This document shows, piece after piece, positions 33,681 to 46,197 of a DNA stretch of 64,000 nt. Position 1 is the first letter of the stretch, and the number at the start of each line of letters is the position of its first letter. A program made the translations under genes and the position numbers. A model generated the notes under the pieces. The model worked only from the letters and a program-made list of their open reading frames with translations. It did no database searches and was not told the DNA's origin. The DNA comes from Quercus robur (lineage: Eukaryota > Streptophyta > Magnoliopsida > Fagales > Fagaceae), in the NCBI RefSeq assembly GCF_932294415.1, contig NC_065536.1, positions 32,011,354-32,075,353 on the forward strand, read 5' to 3'.

Positions 33681-34295
33681 CTTTCCTTCTCCAAGGCTTC
33701 TAGATTCCTCTTTTTTCAGACCCACCTTTTAACTGCTTTCCCTTTTGTCATTTTTCCTAAGTGAGTGGATGTCTTTCTGTCAGGCTGAAAGATCCCCAAC
33801 CACCTTCCTTGGTGGTTCTTCTTCCTAGGTTCCCCTAAGTACCAAACCCTTACTCATGAGTTGTTGGCTCCCAAGCTTTCTAATTCCTTTTCTACATCAT
33901 TGGGTGGCTGATAAGGACATATCTATTCTGCATCCTTGTGTTTCTTGGCATGCCCCCTTGAACTGTCTTAATCCCAACCTGACTTTGCTACATGTCCCGA
34001 GGATCCCAAGCTCTTGGGAATCCCTAAGTATCCTAGCCCAGTTTTGTTCATGGGCTCCCAGCGATTTTTCTGACCTTTTAAGGGTTGGGTTAGGCTTTTT
34101 TTTCTTTCCTTTGTTTCATGAGGTCCGAAACTTACCCATTTATAGATTTGAGTCCCTCCTTATGGACCCTTAATGGGTTTGGACCTCTCCTCTTTTTTCC
34201 TTATTAGAAGCCCAAATGTTTTACTTTCCTGGATTTCAATCATTTGTGTTGTTTTAGGCCTTGGTACGACATTGTGATTTTTTTGGACCTCAACA

Positions 34296-34502
34296 GCATC
34301 AAAGTTGATTTTGGAGAAATAGAGGATAGAAAGTTATAAACATAAACTTGTTGTAAAATAAAAGAAATAGCAAAGAGGAATATAGAAAATTTAGGAGATA
34401 GTATATAAAGCTTTATTATTTAAGTGGTTAGCCAAACTTTACACCAAGCCAACTAAAACTTTTTCGTCTATCTAGCACATTTCTACAACTTCACCAACAT
34501 AA

Positions 34503-34599
<97 letters not shown>

Positions 34600-34627
34600 C
34601 AACTTCAAGGTCAGTAGAAGCTTCGAT
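34296..34627. repeat. Long (CA)n(TA)n microsatellite and flanks
   Basis: About 34 CA units (34510-34577) are followed directly by (TA)n to about 34598. The flanking DNA has no gene. Just beyond, at about 34628, the duplicated 3' segment of the TMN gene begins. Confidence 0.85.
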
Positions 34628-35298
34628 AAATTAAAGGGGGAGAGATTACAAACAATGTCATGTAGTAAGGAATTGGTCCCCAAGGCCTAAAAGGATTTTT
34701 ATATACTTGGGAGATTCAAACTCGAGTTCTCCATGTAGAGAGATGATAATATCACTAAGCCACATGGAGTTTTTTAAACTTTAAGATCAAACAATTCCAT
34801 AAAATTGAGTACGATTGTCTATGTGATAGCATCTTTCAATATCTGTGTAAAAGAAACAAAATCTAAAAATAAATAATGGCATTTAAGATTTAACCCACTG
34901 TTCAAAAGGTGAACACAATTATAAGCTCAACTAGGGATGCAAAGACACATTGAGTACAGAACAGTAAGAACTTACATACTAGGTCACTCTTAGTATTATC
35001 ATATAAGAAAGAAGTTATTTCCAAAGAGCAAAGGTGAATGTAGCAAGCAGCTTCCCCAGATACATCTGTCTCATAAATACATATGCAAATATCAATAAAT
35101 CCCAAAATACCCATAATTTCCCAAGGCATGAGTGAACACAGCAGAATCTAAAGAAACTGAATTTAGGGAACTAGTCAAAGGCTTGCTTCCTTTGCTTCTA
35201 GAGGCACTAATGAACCTACTTATCACAAAATTCATAGACCTTTCTCTATGACAAACAAAGAGGCAAGAAAGAATTTACCTACAAGACCAATCAAGCCA

Positions 35299-36543
35299 CT
35301 ATTCACACTTGATTGACCAGTAAATGTGATGGACAAAGAGCAAAGAGGCACGAAAACCCAAAGCCCCAGTTGGAGTAATGTTGTAGAGGGAAGACCCTCT
35401 AAAACTCCACAACATAATAAGAAACATGATTTCAAGGGAAACGAAAATTTTCATAATGAAAATGGCCTAAATCCTCAAATCTAAAAGAAAAAAGATAATT
35501 GTTTTATTTGTGGCAAGGTAGGTCATTATGCGACAGCATGTAGGGCAAGAGGCAACTTCAACAACAATAAGAACAATAACTATGTTACCATATTGATTTA
35601 TGCCTTCTTGAGTTTATTGTCTTTCCTAGTTTAGTGTTTGTAACATGCGGGGGATTGTTGGAGTGTGTGTGTTTTAAACACTAGAACTTTGCTTGTGTCT
35701 CACATTGATTAGAGATGAGTCTTTATGTGTGTTTATAAATTATAGCACAACTGAAGTGATAACTTGAAAAATAATGGGCTAAGGGTTAGAGTTGGGCTTG
35801 GGTTGGATTTAGACTTATCTCTATCTCTCTTGGGCTATACCCTTTTTCCTTTTTTTTTTTTTTTTTCATTTTAGTCCAATTCAGTTCAGCCCGTTGGGCA
35901 TTAACCAAACAGCCCGTTGAGGGCATTTAATATGCTGCCAATTGGGCATGCACAATGACTGTTGCAGCCCATAAGTCCTCTACTTAGTTGGCTTGCAAAA
36001 CCTCTTATTCCCCTATTGTTTTCTTCAGTTTTCTCAGCTACACATTTATTCTGCTCTATTTTTTGCTCATCTCGACCAAAATTTCAACATCAATTTTTTC
36101 GTTTTTAGGAAAGGCAAATAAGGTTGTTCTTAGTTCTTTTTGCTTGAGTGTGCATTCAGCTTGAAGAAATCACTATAATCTAATCATGGGAGTTTGTTCG
36201 GCTAAGAGAGTCATTCGCACCCAAGTTTTACTCCAGGTGACATGAATCAACCTTTAAGGACAACGAATTTTGCATAATTCTATAGTTTGTGAAATCTTTC
36301 TAACTCTATCTATTTACTTTTTGTTATTGCTAAGTTTTAGGATTTATATTGTTGAATCAAAACTTATTTTTCATCTCTATATTTTCCAACAGCCCCAAGC
36401 AGGAGAAAGAAGCCATAGCAGATGCAAGCCATGCAACCAAAGAAAAATGAGGTCTGCATAAAACCAGACATCTGATCGTGCATAGTAATAATAGAAGCAG
36501 TAGCCATAGATAAACAGGCCGGTAGATCCACCACAAAGAAAAG
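35299..36543 (-). pseudogene. Broken copy of the last TMN exon, interrupted by copia DNA
   Basis: Read on the minus strand, 36543-36392 and 35368-35299 reproduce the final TMN exon (TGLFIYGYC to the C-terminal Lys-x-Glu and stop). Three lesions show it is dead. The splice acceptor CAACAGGTC has become CAACGTC, losing the AG. A 2-bp deletion shifts the frame in the RSDMSG region. About 1 kb of retrotransposon sits in the middle. The intact equivalent is at 38645-38864, which is the exon used by the gene model. Confidence 0.85.
35369..36391 (+). mobile_element. Truncated copia element: gag tail plus 3' LTR
   Basis: It is flanked by GCCCCA at 35363-35368 and 36392-36397; the undisturbed paralogue at 38710 reads AGCCCCAAGC once. 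The insert contains a zinc knuckle (CFICGKVGHYATAC, about 35495-35540) with an Asn-rich tail, then a polypurine tract (GCGGGGGAT). A 736-bp LTR (35656-36391) follows, beginning TGTTGGAGTG and ending TTCCAACA. Almost the whole 5' LTR and most of gag-pol are missing; only TTGGAGT of the 5' LTR start may remain. A large internal deletion after insertion is the simplest reading. Confidence 0.75.
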
Positions 36544-36605
36544 ACGTTGCATTTCACTATGATTAGTATATAAAAATGGAAAATAAATACGCATTGAAGC
36601 TCATT

Positions 36606-36638
<33 letters not shown>

Positions 36639-37191
36639 GTTGTGTGTTGGTTTAACTTTAAATGACAAGACATATCATGTCTCATGGAGATGGACATGCA
36701 AATATATATATATATATATATATATAATTAATTAAAAGGAAGGAAACTATTATCCGTATACAGGTTCTCTCTCACTTTTATTTTCGTTAGCTTATGAAGG
36801 CCCACCCCCTCCCCCCCTCCAAAAAAATAAACAGAAAAGATTTAACTGAAGAAAGAACCTACCTTAATAGCCAAGTCACTAACCTCAATGCAGGCCAGCA
36901 ACCAAACTAGAGGAAGACTAACCACAAATTAACCAAGTCCACTTTATGACTGATCAAACGTAAACAGATGGCCAAGGAAATGAAGATGGTCCTAAATATG
37001 ACCTCTAATACAGTCACCCATGCTACTAATGGCACCAAGGAATAAAATCATCTCCTGAATCCTCAACCATCCAAAATTTGGCCAATTGTTGAATTAAAAG
37101 ACAGCAATTATAGGAGGCACTAAAAGCTGGCTCAAAGAGGCATATCACTCTAGACAAAAACCCCTTAGAACTCAGCTAAAGCAACAAATTT

Positions 37192-37997
37192 GCTAACTCG
37201 ATTTGCTGTAAGAAGCCCAGAGTAGAGGGCCATCCAGGTTATAATACTGTGAACTGAACGAAGGAACTCCAGTCGCTTTATCCCTCTAGATGACCTTTTG
37301 GTAGACCAAACTCCTCCGAAATAGAAATGGAGGATTGTCATTGTCACCTCTTAGAATTTCTAATGAAGACTTCTTGAATACCAGGCTACCAGCAGAAACG
37401 ACAAACCAATTGCTGATGCGTTTCTTTTTTATATTATTTTGATGTTTATCTTATTCCTATCATTGGATTGGTATTATTGTGATCTCACTATTGCGACTTA
37501 TTTTTAGTATATTTATGGATTACTAGTCGGTTCAAGAAATAAAAATAAAAATAGGAAGATCTACCCCTTTCTTTTGGATCTTAACTAGACCCTGTTATGC
37601 CGGGAAAGAAAAATGAAGCATTGTTTAAGACATTATTGTGGTGCAAACCTTTCAAAATTCACTATCAGGAGTCCAAGACCTCCCAGCATTGGCTCCTTCT
37701 AGGGAACTACTTGTAACCTCAGATACCACACTACCCAGCTAGTCAAGTGACTCAAGTCCAACCCTGTTATACTCAACCATTAGCTGCATGATACCTCGAC
37801 CATTCAGATATTACTACTGAAACCAACGAGTACCTTATTCATTTCAAACATGTGGCAATAGCCACAGCTCAGAGATTTTCATCAACTAAATCCCAACGAA
37901 TTTAAAAGTTTACCCGATTTCTTAAAATTATGGGAAGGAATCATGTTTAGCTCACAAAGCCATCAGCTTATACCATTTGTTGAAGGCAAGATAAAAT
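37192..37997. other. Spacer between duplicated TMN 3' segments
   Basis: About 800 bp with no recognisable gene or repeat boundary. It separates copy A from copy B of the duplicated segment and may be part of the original duplication unit that has lost its partner. Confidence 0.4.
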
Positions 37998-39463
37998 AAA
38001 TTAAAGGGGGACAGATTACAGACCAGGTCATGTAGTAAGGAATTAAATACTTGGGGATTTAAACTCGAGTTCTCCATGAAGAGAGATGATAATATCACCA
38101 AGCTACATGGATTTTTTAAACTTTAAGATCAAACAATTCCAACAAATTGAGTATGATTGTATGTGTGATAGCATCTTTCAATATTTGTGTAAAAGAAACA
38201 AAATCTGAAAATAAATAATGGCATTTAAGATTTAACCTACTGTTCAAAAGGTGAACACAATTATAAGCTCAACTAGGAATGCAAAGACACATTGAGTACA
38301 GAACAGTAAGAACTTACATACTGGGTCACTCTCAGTATTATCATATAAGAAAGAAGTTATTTCCAAAGGGCAAAGGTGAATGTTGTAGCAAGCAGCTTCC
38401 CCAGATACATCAGTCTCATAGATACATATGCCAAATATCAATAAATCCCAGAATACCCATAATTTCCTAAGGCATGAGTGAACACAGCAGAATCTAAAGA
38501 AACTGAATTTAGGGAATTAGTCAAAGGCTTGCTTCCTTTGCTCCTGGAGGCACTAACGAACCTACTTATCACAAAATTCATAGACCTTTCTCTATGACAA
38601 ACAAAGAGGCAAGAAAGAATTTACCTACAAGACCAATCAAGCCACTATTCACACTTGATTGACCGGTAAATGTGACGGACAAAGAGCAAAGAAGCACGAA
38701 AACCCACAGCCCCAAGCATGAGAAAGAAGCCATAGCAGATGCAAGCCATGTAGCCGAAGAAAAATGAGGTCTGCATAAAACCGGACATATCTGATCGTGC
38801 ATAGTAATAATACAAGCAGTAGCCATAGATAAACAGGCCGGTAGATCCACCACAAAGAAAAGACCTGTTGCACTTAACTATGATTAGTATATAAAAATGG
38901 AAAATAAATATGCATTGAAGATCATTTTAGGGGCTTTTTTTAACTTGAAATGACAAGACATATCATGTCTCATGGATATGGACATGCAAATATATATATA
39001 ATTAAAAGGAAGGAAACTATTATCCATATACAGGTTCTCTTTCACTTTTATTTTCGTTAGCTTATGAAGGCCCACCCGCTCCCCCTCCAAAAAAATAAAC
39101 AGAAATAATTTAGCTGAAGAAAGAACCTACCTTAATAGCCAAGTCACTTAACCTCAATGCAGGCCAGCATCCAAACTAGAGGAAGACTAACCACAAATTA
39201 ACCAAGTCCACTTTATGACTGATCAAAAGTAAACAGATGGCCAGGGAAATGAAGATGGTCCTAAATATGACCTCTACAAAATACAGTCACCCATGCTACT
39301 AATGGCACCAAAGAATAAAATCATCTCCAGAATCCTCAACCATCCAAAATTTGGCCAATTGTTGAATTAAAAGACAGCAATTATAGGAGGCACTAAAAGC
39401 TGGCTCAAAGAGGCATATCACTCTAGACAAAAACCCCTTAGAACTCAGCTAAAGCAACAAATT
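37998..39463 (-). repeat. Copy B of the duplicated TMN 3' segment
   Basis: Contains the functional last exon, the 3' UTR and the 3' part of the last intron of the TMN gene. It aligns with 34628-37191 after removal of the copia insert there. Coding bases are intact here, in contrast to copy A. Confidence 0.85.
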
Positions 39464-42400
39464 TGGTCTCGCTCAATGTGAAAGTCATACCTCTAAAGAA
39501 AGTTCTAAACGATAAACGAGGACAGTGGGGATGGGTGAAAGGAATCGAGTAGTTGAGGACTTATGCAAATACAACAATTTGTAAAATAAAAAATAAACAC
39601 TGCATTGGTTGAGAAGGCAAAAATATCTGCCACCTATCTTGACAGAAAAATGCAAGAAAATACACTCTTAGAAGTAACACTTTGAAACTACAAGATGCAA
39701 AGTAAAAAACCCTCATGTTGTTTAAAAAACCCCCAACGAAATCAACAATGAAGGTGGATTTCATAGAAGACTTTGACCTTCAGCCAATGGGTCAAGGCAC
39801 ATCTCAGTATTCCAATGGCAACAGCAACTAGGAATCATATTCAGATGGCCAAGTTAATTATCCTCAGACTCATGATGGATTATCTCATGCTTGTATGCAC
39901 TAGTTTATCTACATTTTATTGAAACTACAATCAATTTTTGGGCAGTAAATAGTATGTGTACCGAACTATGTGAATATGTACTATTTTTATCTACATTTTA
40001 TTGAAACTACAATCAATTTGTGGGAAATAAATAGTAAGTCTACCTAATTATGTGAATATTGACAGAATATTAAAGACTAGAATAAGGAATAAAAAGCACA
40101 CATGTACACACAATAAGGCCAATGCGCCTCTAAACTAAAACACTCAATACTTTCATTAATCAACTCCCCCCACCTCTTCCTTTCTCTTATTTAACTACAA
40201 TGACACTCTTATATAGACTCTAGATCTTCCAATGAACTTTGAGTCAAATGGCACACTCTCCCCTAGTATGAGCTAAGTGGAGAATGGTTGTGGTTTCCAG
40301 ACAAGGGTACCTATATTTACATATAATAAAAAAATAGACTCTAGTTCTTAACTCTTCCTAAAAGGATTAAAACTCCTATTTTGACCAATAAACAAATTCC
40401 TCATTGAACTGGACCAAAATACACATAAAATCCCATAAACTCAGTAAGATTTATCTATTATAAAACCCAGAGGCTCACAACTATGACCCACAACCGGAAA
40501 TTACAGAATTATGAAATTACCTAGACTCTATAGAGAAAACCAAAAAAGGCATGAAATAAAATAAAATACTAATAACATAATTAACTACCACAGATACTTA
40601 TTCTTGGACTTCCCTTAATCTTAGGCTTCCAAAAAAGTTATTTTCACTCTAACCACACAATGGTTGCAACACCTTATTTGTTGTTAAAGATGCAAATGTC
40701 AAGGTCTAGGCAATAATCGATAATACCAAGTTGCATACCAAGATACTAGATATTAATTGATCTAATCAGTGATTGGTGCCTTCATGGCTAATATACCCAC
40801 AAGATAATACATATCATACATTCCATTTTATTTGAAGATATTTACCCTCTTTACCAATTACTACAGCAGATCCAAAGATTGCAGTAATTAAATATTTGAG
40901 ATCTTTACCATCATATTTACACTAATTAATAATACTGCCCACACCACCCCCCCGGCCCTCTCCTATAAACATTTTTTCTTGCTTCCTTCTTGATTGTTGT
41001 CAGATAGTTTTTTATATTAGAACTACAGCAAAGATCAATCTTATCAAAAAATAAAAAACTACTGCTGACATTAACATGTCAAATAGCTTGAAACATTCCT
41101 GATTCTTCACTATCAAACTTTAAGCAAGAATGTACCACAGAAAACCAGAACATGGTGAAGCAAAAGGTCAGCAACAAAGAGACGAAAACACTTGATGCGA
41201 GAAAAATCTTACCTCCACCACCATTCATGATCTTCAGCAGCAAGTTGGAAGTAAGTCAAAGCCACAGTGATGAAAGCAGTGACAATCAAAAGAATAATGA
41301 AGACAATAAACAAGATGCTGTAGATGGTATAAATCCTGTGACCCCAAACACTGGCAAATATGTAGTAGAGCTCAATGTAAATAGCACTGAAAGGGAGAAA
41401 CCCTGCCATTGCCATCTGAGGAAGGGTGCTCCTGTACCAAGGCAGAGGTGGAATCTCACGAGGATATTTTGTGGTACGGCAAGGAGCTTGGAACTCAGCC
41501 TTGCTATTTTTCCCAGCAATACCACCCAACACAAGCAATGGTGATGTTACCAATGTCCATATGAGAACTATCACCACAATGGTGCCAAAAGGAAGTGCTG
41601 CAGTTGCACTGTAGGCAATTGCAACAGTGTTAAGAAAACAGAATGTGAGGAACAGAGGCCCACAAAACAGGCAACCTGTCAGCAAAAGATTCCTCACCTG
41701 AACCAGAGAATGGAAAAAAATCAGTTAAGTTCACTAGGTCTTACCCTAGGAAGCAACAAGGCCTAAGCTAAATTCACAGACAGAATTCATCTAGACTAAC
41801 CCAGTTCTTTCCTTCAAGCTGACAATAGAAAGAGGAAGCTGTGTATCCTGCAATCCCAGACGTGAGTGCATATATAACTACCAGTGCAGTAAACAAAGCT
41901 CCTCGGTTGTATGGATAAAATACACCAACCAACGCAAGCATAAAAATGAAGACCGTGCTGGAAAAACAAACAAAGAATGAAGAGGGCATTTAGGACAGTG
42001 ATGCGATAAACTAAGCTTCACGGATCTGAACAAAATAAAAAATTAAAAAGATCCTTACAGAGTGAACAATTGGCTGCCAGAACCAAGGGCAGCAGCAAAT
42101 AAGGATTTGTACTTTGGGAACCGGAAAACATCACCATGAATGTATTTCCATCCTGTCTCTTCTTGGTCATCAGCTGCTTCTTCATCTTGAGCATACCTTT
42201 TCAGAAATTAAGCAGTACAAGAGTTAAAACAATTAAAAGAACATCAAAGCTTTATTATTAGTATCAACATCTAGCTACACGTTCACAGCATAACTCTTAC
42301 TTCATGAAATCATTCTTCAAGACTCGCATGAGAATGGTTGCAAGAAAACCAGTCAAAAGCAGAACAGTCACACATGAGTTAATAATTGAAAACCAATGAA

Positions 42401-44708
42401 TTTCCAAGTGATGCGGTAAAGAAGAAGACTGTGAGTACTTCTCCATTCTCTTCTCAAAAGGAATTTCTGTTTCCTTCCACTTCACAGTGTACATGAACTC
42501 AGCTTCCACTTCCTTGTCCTCGGTCAGGTCCACCACAGACTGAGGATCCATATGAGCCATGATTTCAATCACACGGTCTTTATTGTAGGAAACCTCGAAT
42601 TGGATATGCTTGAAAAGAAAATATTTGTATTCACTAGGGTCAACTTTGCCTTCCTTTTCAACCTTTCCAATGAAACCCCAGATTGGCAAGTCATCATAAT
42701 ACATTTGGAAGTAATAATCCTTTTGCACTGCATTCCGGAAATGAGTGACATCATCCTTAGACAGCTTCCTTTTACAGGCCACTTCAGTGTCTTTGTCTTT
42801 CTTAAAGTCAAGTTTATAGGGAGCACTAACAAGTCGATCTCCATTCAAAACCTCACCAAGCGCTTCCTTCTTCTCCGTCACATGACCTGCCATTGGCATT
42901 TGCTCACCCATTGAGAATTTGAAATATTAAGGAAACAATTCTTTTGGGGTCAATTATCTCAATGAAATTTTTTTTTGATAATTCAATAGTAATGGGGGAA
43001 GAAGAATTTGAACCCTAGATGTCTCTATTAGAAACACCAAAACGTACGAATCAGTTGAGCTACTATCTCAATGAAAATTTTCTCATGAAGTTCTAAAAAT
43101 TTAACAATGTCTTTTAGTCTGCATATCAGAAAAATAAAAATAAGGCTAACTTAGAAATTACACCCTCTAACTTTGACTTATTCTCAATTCAGTCTTTAAA
43201 GCTCCCTTTGTTTTCATTTCAAACCTTTAACTTTAATCTGTTTTCCAATTAGTCCTTCGAAATAGTTTCATCCAATCTCATCGTTAGTTTTAGTAGTTTT
43301 CACTTTCCAAAATGACGTTGATTTAGTGTGCTTAACTGTGCCAATTGAATGGAAGGACTACATTAAAAACCAATGGAAATTAAAGGACTGAAATTAAAAA
43401 AAATAATGAAACTTAAAGAACTGACTTGAAGACAGGTCAAGGTTTGAGAGTATAATTTGTAATTTAGCCTAAAAATAGAAATGGACAAGTCCTAATACCT
43501 AAACTCTTTTACATTTTTCTCAAGAATAAGTCCAATAACAATTATCACAATTGAAACATATAAAGGGTAACAATATGTTTGGTCAATAACTAAATGAAAA
43601 GAAAAAAAAAATGAAGAACTTTCAGATCTTATGATTTCAGTAACATTGGCTTCCGAAGCATACAATAACTAAATGCGGGTAAGATTTTTTTTTGATAAGT
43701 AACTAAATGCAGGTAAGATAAAAAGTTAGATTAGCCTTGTCTTGGTTTTGTAGCCTAAACACAGACACAACGGGTTTTGAATCAGTGAGACCTCACCCTC
43801 CACCAATTCTTAAAAGGATTTTTTTTTTTTTTTTTTAATTTCCTTATAGGAAAAAAAAAAAAAAAAAAAAAACCCACATTGGCATTAGCTTCAGATTAAA
43901 ACACATTGCATATCGAAAGTTGCATTAACTTCAGTTGAAAAAGAATTCATTCACATTTCTCAGCTCCAAATATGAACATGGATTATTCTACTTAATTGTA
44001 ACCGTTCATCTATTATAATAAGATATTTATCATAAAAAGGCCAAATCCTACATTAATAGTTAAGATTAGGCATTTATTGTACATTAAAAAAAAAAAAAAA
44101 AAAAAAGTGCACAGCATAGAATTCCATATATCGGGATTACAAGTACCAAAGTGCACGGATCAACTTTTTTTGGGCGCATCATACAACATTCAATTAAAGG
44201 GGTATTTGTTTGTCAGTGATGGATCGAGATAAGATCCCCGTAAAAGCTTATCAACTCAACTGTAAAAGAAATATAGCAAAAAAAGAAAAGAGAGAAAGAA
44301 AGAAAGAAGGAGAAACCTGAAGAGCAGAAGGGCAGATCGAAATAGCGATACGTTTCACTGCAAAATTGTAATCAAATCAATCAAAACAAAAACAAAAAAG
44401 AATGGATTAGCACATTCTAGAAGATAAAGAAGATACCGAATTGGATTTTAAATTCGCAATTCAATTTTGGATTTTCATTTTTTTTTTTTTTTTTTTTTGG
44501 TCCTAAAATTAGATCAGATCTAGAATTCTAAAAAGGGAAATGATACAGTGACGTACCTGGGGTTGTGAAAGGGGCCAACCTTGTTGGCGTAGAGAGGAAC
44601 TGGGTCACCTTCTTTGTATCGGTGATCGGAAGCGTCGGATCTCACCACGGTTATTCCATAACAGCTGATTATTACTAAAGCCGCTACGATAACAATCGTT
44701 TTCTTCAT
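38645..44708 (-). CDS. Transmembrane nine (TM9SF/TMN, nonaspanin) protein
   Basis: Seven exons join in frame on the minus strand: 44708-44557, 44357-44317, 42886-42301, 42196-42059, 41957-41801, 41697-41213 and 38864-38645. They encode 592 aa, usual for the family. Residues 1-24 form a signal peptide (MKKTIVIVAALVIISCYG). A lumenal domain follows to about residue 225, including HNPSETYRYFDLPFC, whose Ser codon is split across the 41-bp exon 2. The remainder holds nine membrane segments, the first within SCVTVLLLTGFLATILMRVL. The C-terminus ends in Lys-Cys-Glu, the K-x-D/E Golgi-retention signal described for plant TMNs. The protein should reside in Golgi/endosomal membranes and act in membrane-protein sorting. 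All introns are GT..AG. Exon 2 is easily missed. Intron 2 carries a MITE, and intron 6 (2.35 kb) contains part of a tandem duplication. Confidence 0.95.
39907..40060. repeat. Two ~80-bp tandem repeats in TMN intron 6
   Basis: TCTACATTTTATTGAAACTAC, then AATCAATTT..GGG..AAATAGTA and TATGTGAATAT, occur at about 39907 and again about 80 bp on. They are intronic and non-coding. Confidence 0.65.
43143..43470. mobile_element. MITE in intron 2 of the TMN gene
   Basis: The left end AGGCTAACTTAGAAATTACA and the complement of the right end, AGGCTAAATTACAAATTATA, form an inverted repeat of about 35 bp with roughly three quarters identity. AAAAATA lies on both sides (43136-43142 and 43471-43477) as a probable 7-bp target duplication, although the A-rich context weakens it. 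The 328-bp element has no coding capacity. It sits in the intron between exon 2 and exon 3. Confidence 0.6.
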
Positions 44709-45546
44709 GCTTCTTCTTTTTTCTTTTCTTTTCTTTTCTTTCTCTCTCTTTTGTGGGTTTCGATGATAAGAGAGAACTGAAATCAACCACGACCCTCAAA
44801 GGACCATTTTATTGTTATTATTATCCAGCCTTTTTTTTTTCTTTTTTTGTTTTTTTTTTTGTTTGTGAGAGAGAGAGAGAATTTGACAAAATGTTTTTTA
44901 AATGTAGTTATTATTATAGAGTTTTAAATAAAATAAGGTGGGGTGAATGACTTGGGCCCATGACAAACAACACTTCACGCCCTTATTGATTTATTATATT
45001 AAATTATTACTTCTTCTTTTTTTTACGAAAGTTAGAATAAACTATTTATCTTATTCTTAAAATTCAAGGAAATACTTTATAGTCATGGGACCCACACGTA
45101 AAATGAAAATTCAAACAAAGTAAAAACTTCACCCTTTGCTGCTTTGAACAAAATTTGTGAATTTTTGACTCAATTTTGTTCTTAATGGGTGACGGCAAGA
45201 TCCTAGCGCTCCCTTCCTATCCCCATCTTGATAGCGCTGTAGCGGTACTTGCTACTTAGGGATAAATCTCAATACTCTGCCTCCATATGAAAAATATGTG
45301 TCAACATAGTAAAGGGAGATATATCATGCATCAAATGCATATCTCCTTCTTCTCACATGGAAGTAGACCTCACATATAGAATTCATCTCTATCTACTTTC
45401 ATATGAGAGGGATAAACCATACACAGAATACATAGTATTTTTTCTCGTATAGTAAGAGCATGTCATGAGAATGGCACTAAAAAAAAAACAACACAAATAT
45501 GGCCAAACAAGAATGATATAAGAAAAGAAAACTAAGTTGTGACATT
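44709..45546. other. TMN 5' flank and promoter region
   Basis: On the minus strand the bases just before the ATG are GA-rich (AAAAGAGAGAGAAAG and AAAAGAAAAG at 44715-44750), as in many plant 5' UTRs. An AG repeat at 44866-44880 and T-rich runs near 44828-44862 follow. No clear TATA box was found. Beyond about 45000 nothing gene-like was seen. Confidence 0.45.
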
Positions 45547-45554
45547 ATGTTGAG

Positions 45555-46197
45555 CAGGGCTAGCCCTAGGCCTAGGCCACTTAGGTAACCGCCTAAGGCC
45601 CCCAAATTTAGGGGCAAAAATTGATATATTTTTTAAATAAAAAAATTGGTGATATAAGAAAAAATTTTAATTTTACATTTTTTTTTCTACTATTAAGAAG
45701 TCTCAAAGAATTGAGTTTTACAGATTTATGTGTCACTCACAAGAAATAATTCCGATAGGAAAATTCTAGAAATATTATAAATTTTACTTCAAAACCTTTA
45801 CAAATTAACAATTAATATGATTTGTGGATGTCAAAAACCTATTAAATGCATTTTTGAATTACTTTTTGTGATTGGAGATATATCTTTGTAAGTCTCATGT
45901 TATAAAATTTATAATATCTCTAACATCATTTATTCAAATACTTGTTTATTATCTTCTTAAAGTATTACTAATCACATTAATTGCTACATCGTTTGTAAGT
46001 TTTTTTGTAGTAAACTTTGTTATAACTTTAGCATTTTTTCCACACACAAAAAACACATATTACAAAATAAAAAGAATGGATTTTTGTTATAAAAAAATTA
46101 TGATATTAAACACTAATTAAATATTATTTAAGTGATAACAAAAATGTCTCATTTAAATATATCACTTTAGGCCTCCAAATTTGCTGGACCACCTCTG
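45555..46197. mobile_element. hAT-type MITE, 8-bp TSD ATGTTGAG
   Basis: Perfect 8-bp duplications ATGTTGAG flank it (45547-45554 and 46198-46205). The left end CAGGGCTAGCCC and the complement of the right end, CAGAGGTGGTCC, are inverted repeats of the CAGRG type. An 8-bp TSD with CAG..CTG ends is diagnostic of the hAT superfamily. The 643 bp contain no transposase; GGCCTAGGCC-type words lie near the left end. It is non-autonomous. Confidence 0.8.

Larger units (their letters stand above)
25551..34295. mobile_element. Older LTR-like block, split by a copia element
   Basis: If the nested copia element and one TSD copy are removed, 25551-26073 and 33686-34295 join into about 1.13 kb with imperfect inverted ends TGTTAGGGG and CCTCAACA. 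Purine-rich DNA precedes the left end. No target duplication was found outside (AAAGG against GCATC) and no internal region is recognisable, so the class and orientation are unresolved. Confidence 0.35.
34628..37191 (-). repeat. Partial tandem duplicate of the 3' end of the TMN gene (copy A)
   Basis: Apart from a retrotransposon fragment at 35369-36391, this block matches 37998-39463 nearly base for base. It covers the region beyond the 3' UTR, the 3' UTR, the last exon and about 600 bp of the last intron. Homology ends near 37191, where the other copy continues with GTCTCGCTC. Copy A also has an expanded G-homopolymer (about 36608-36637) and (TA)n where copy B has only a short G run and few TA units. 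Both changes point to copy A as unconstrained. Confidence 0.85.

Noticed and set aside
25551..34295. Complete LTR element around the nested copia
   Set aside because: TG..CA-like ends exist but no target duplication or internal region was found, so only a low-confidence LTR-like block is reported.
34483..34683. Frame with a long Cys-Val repeat
   Set aside because: Translation of the (CA)n repeat only.
35299..36543. Use of this copy as the last exon of the TMN gene
   Set aside because: The splice acceptor is destroyed, the frame is shifted and copia DNA interrupts it; the copy at 38645-38864 is intact and nearer.
36357..36668. Frame with a poly-Pro stretch next to the broken TMN exon
   Set aside because: The poly-Pro comes from a G homopolymer and the frame is out of phase with the TMN protein.
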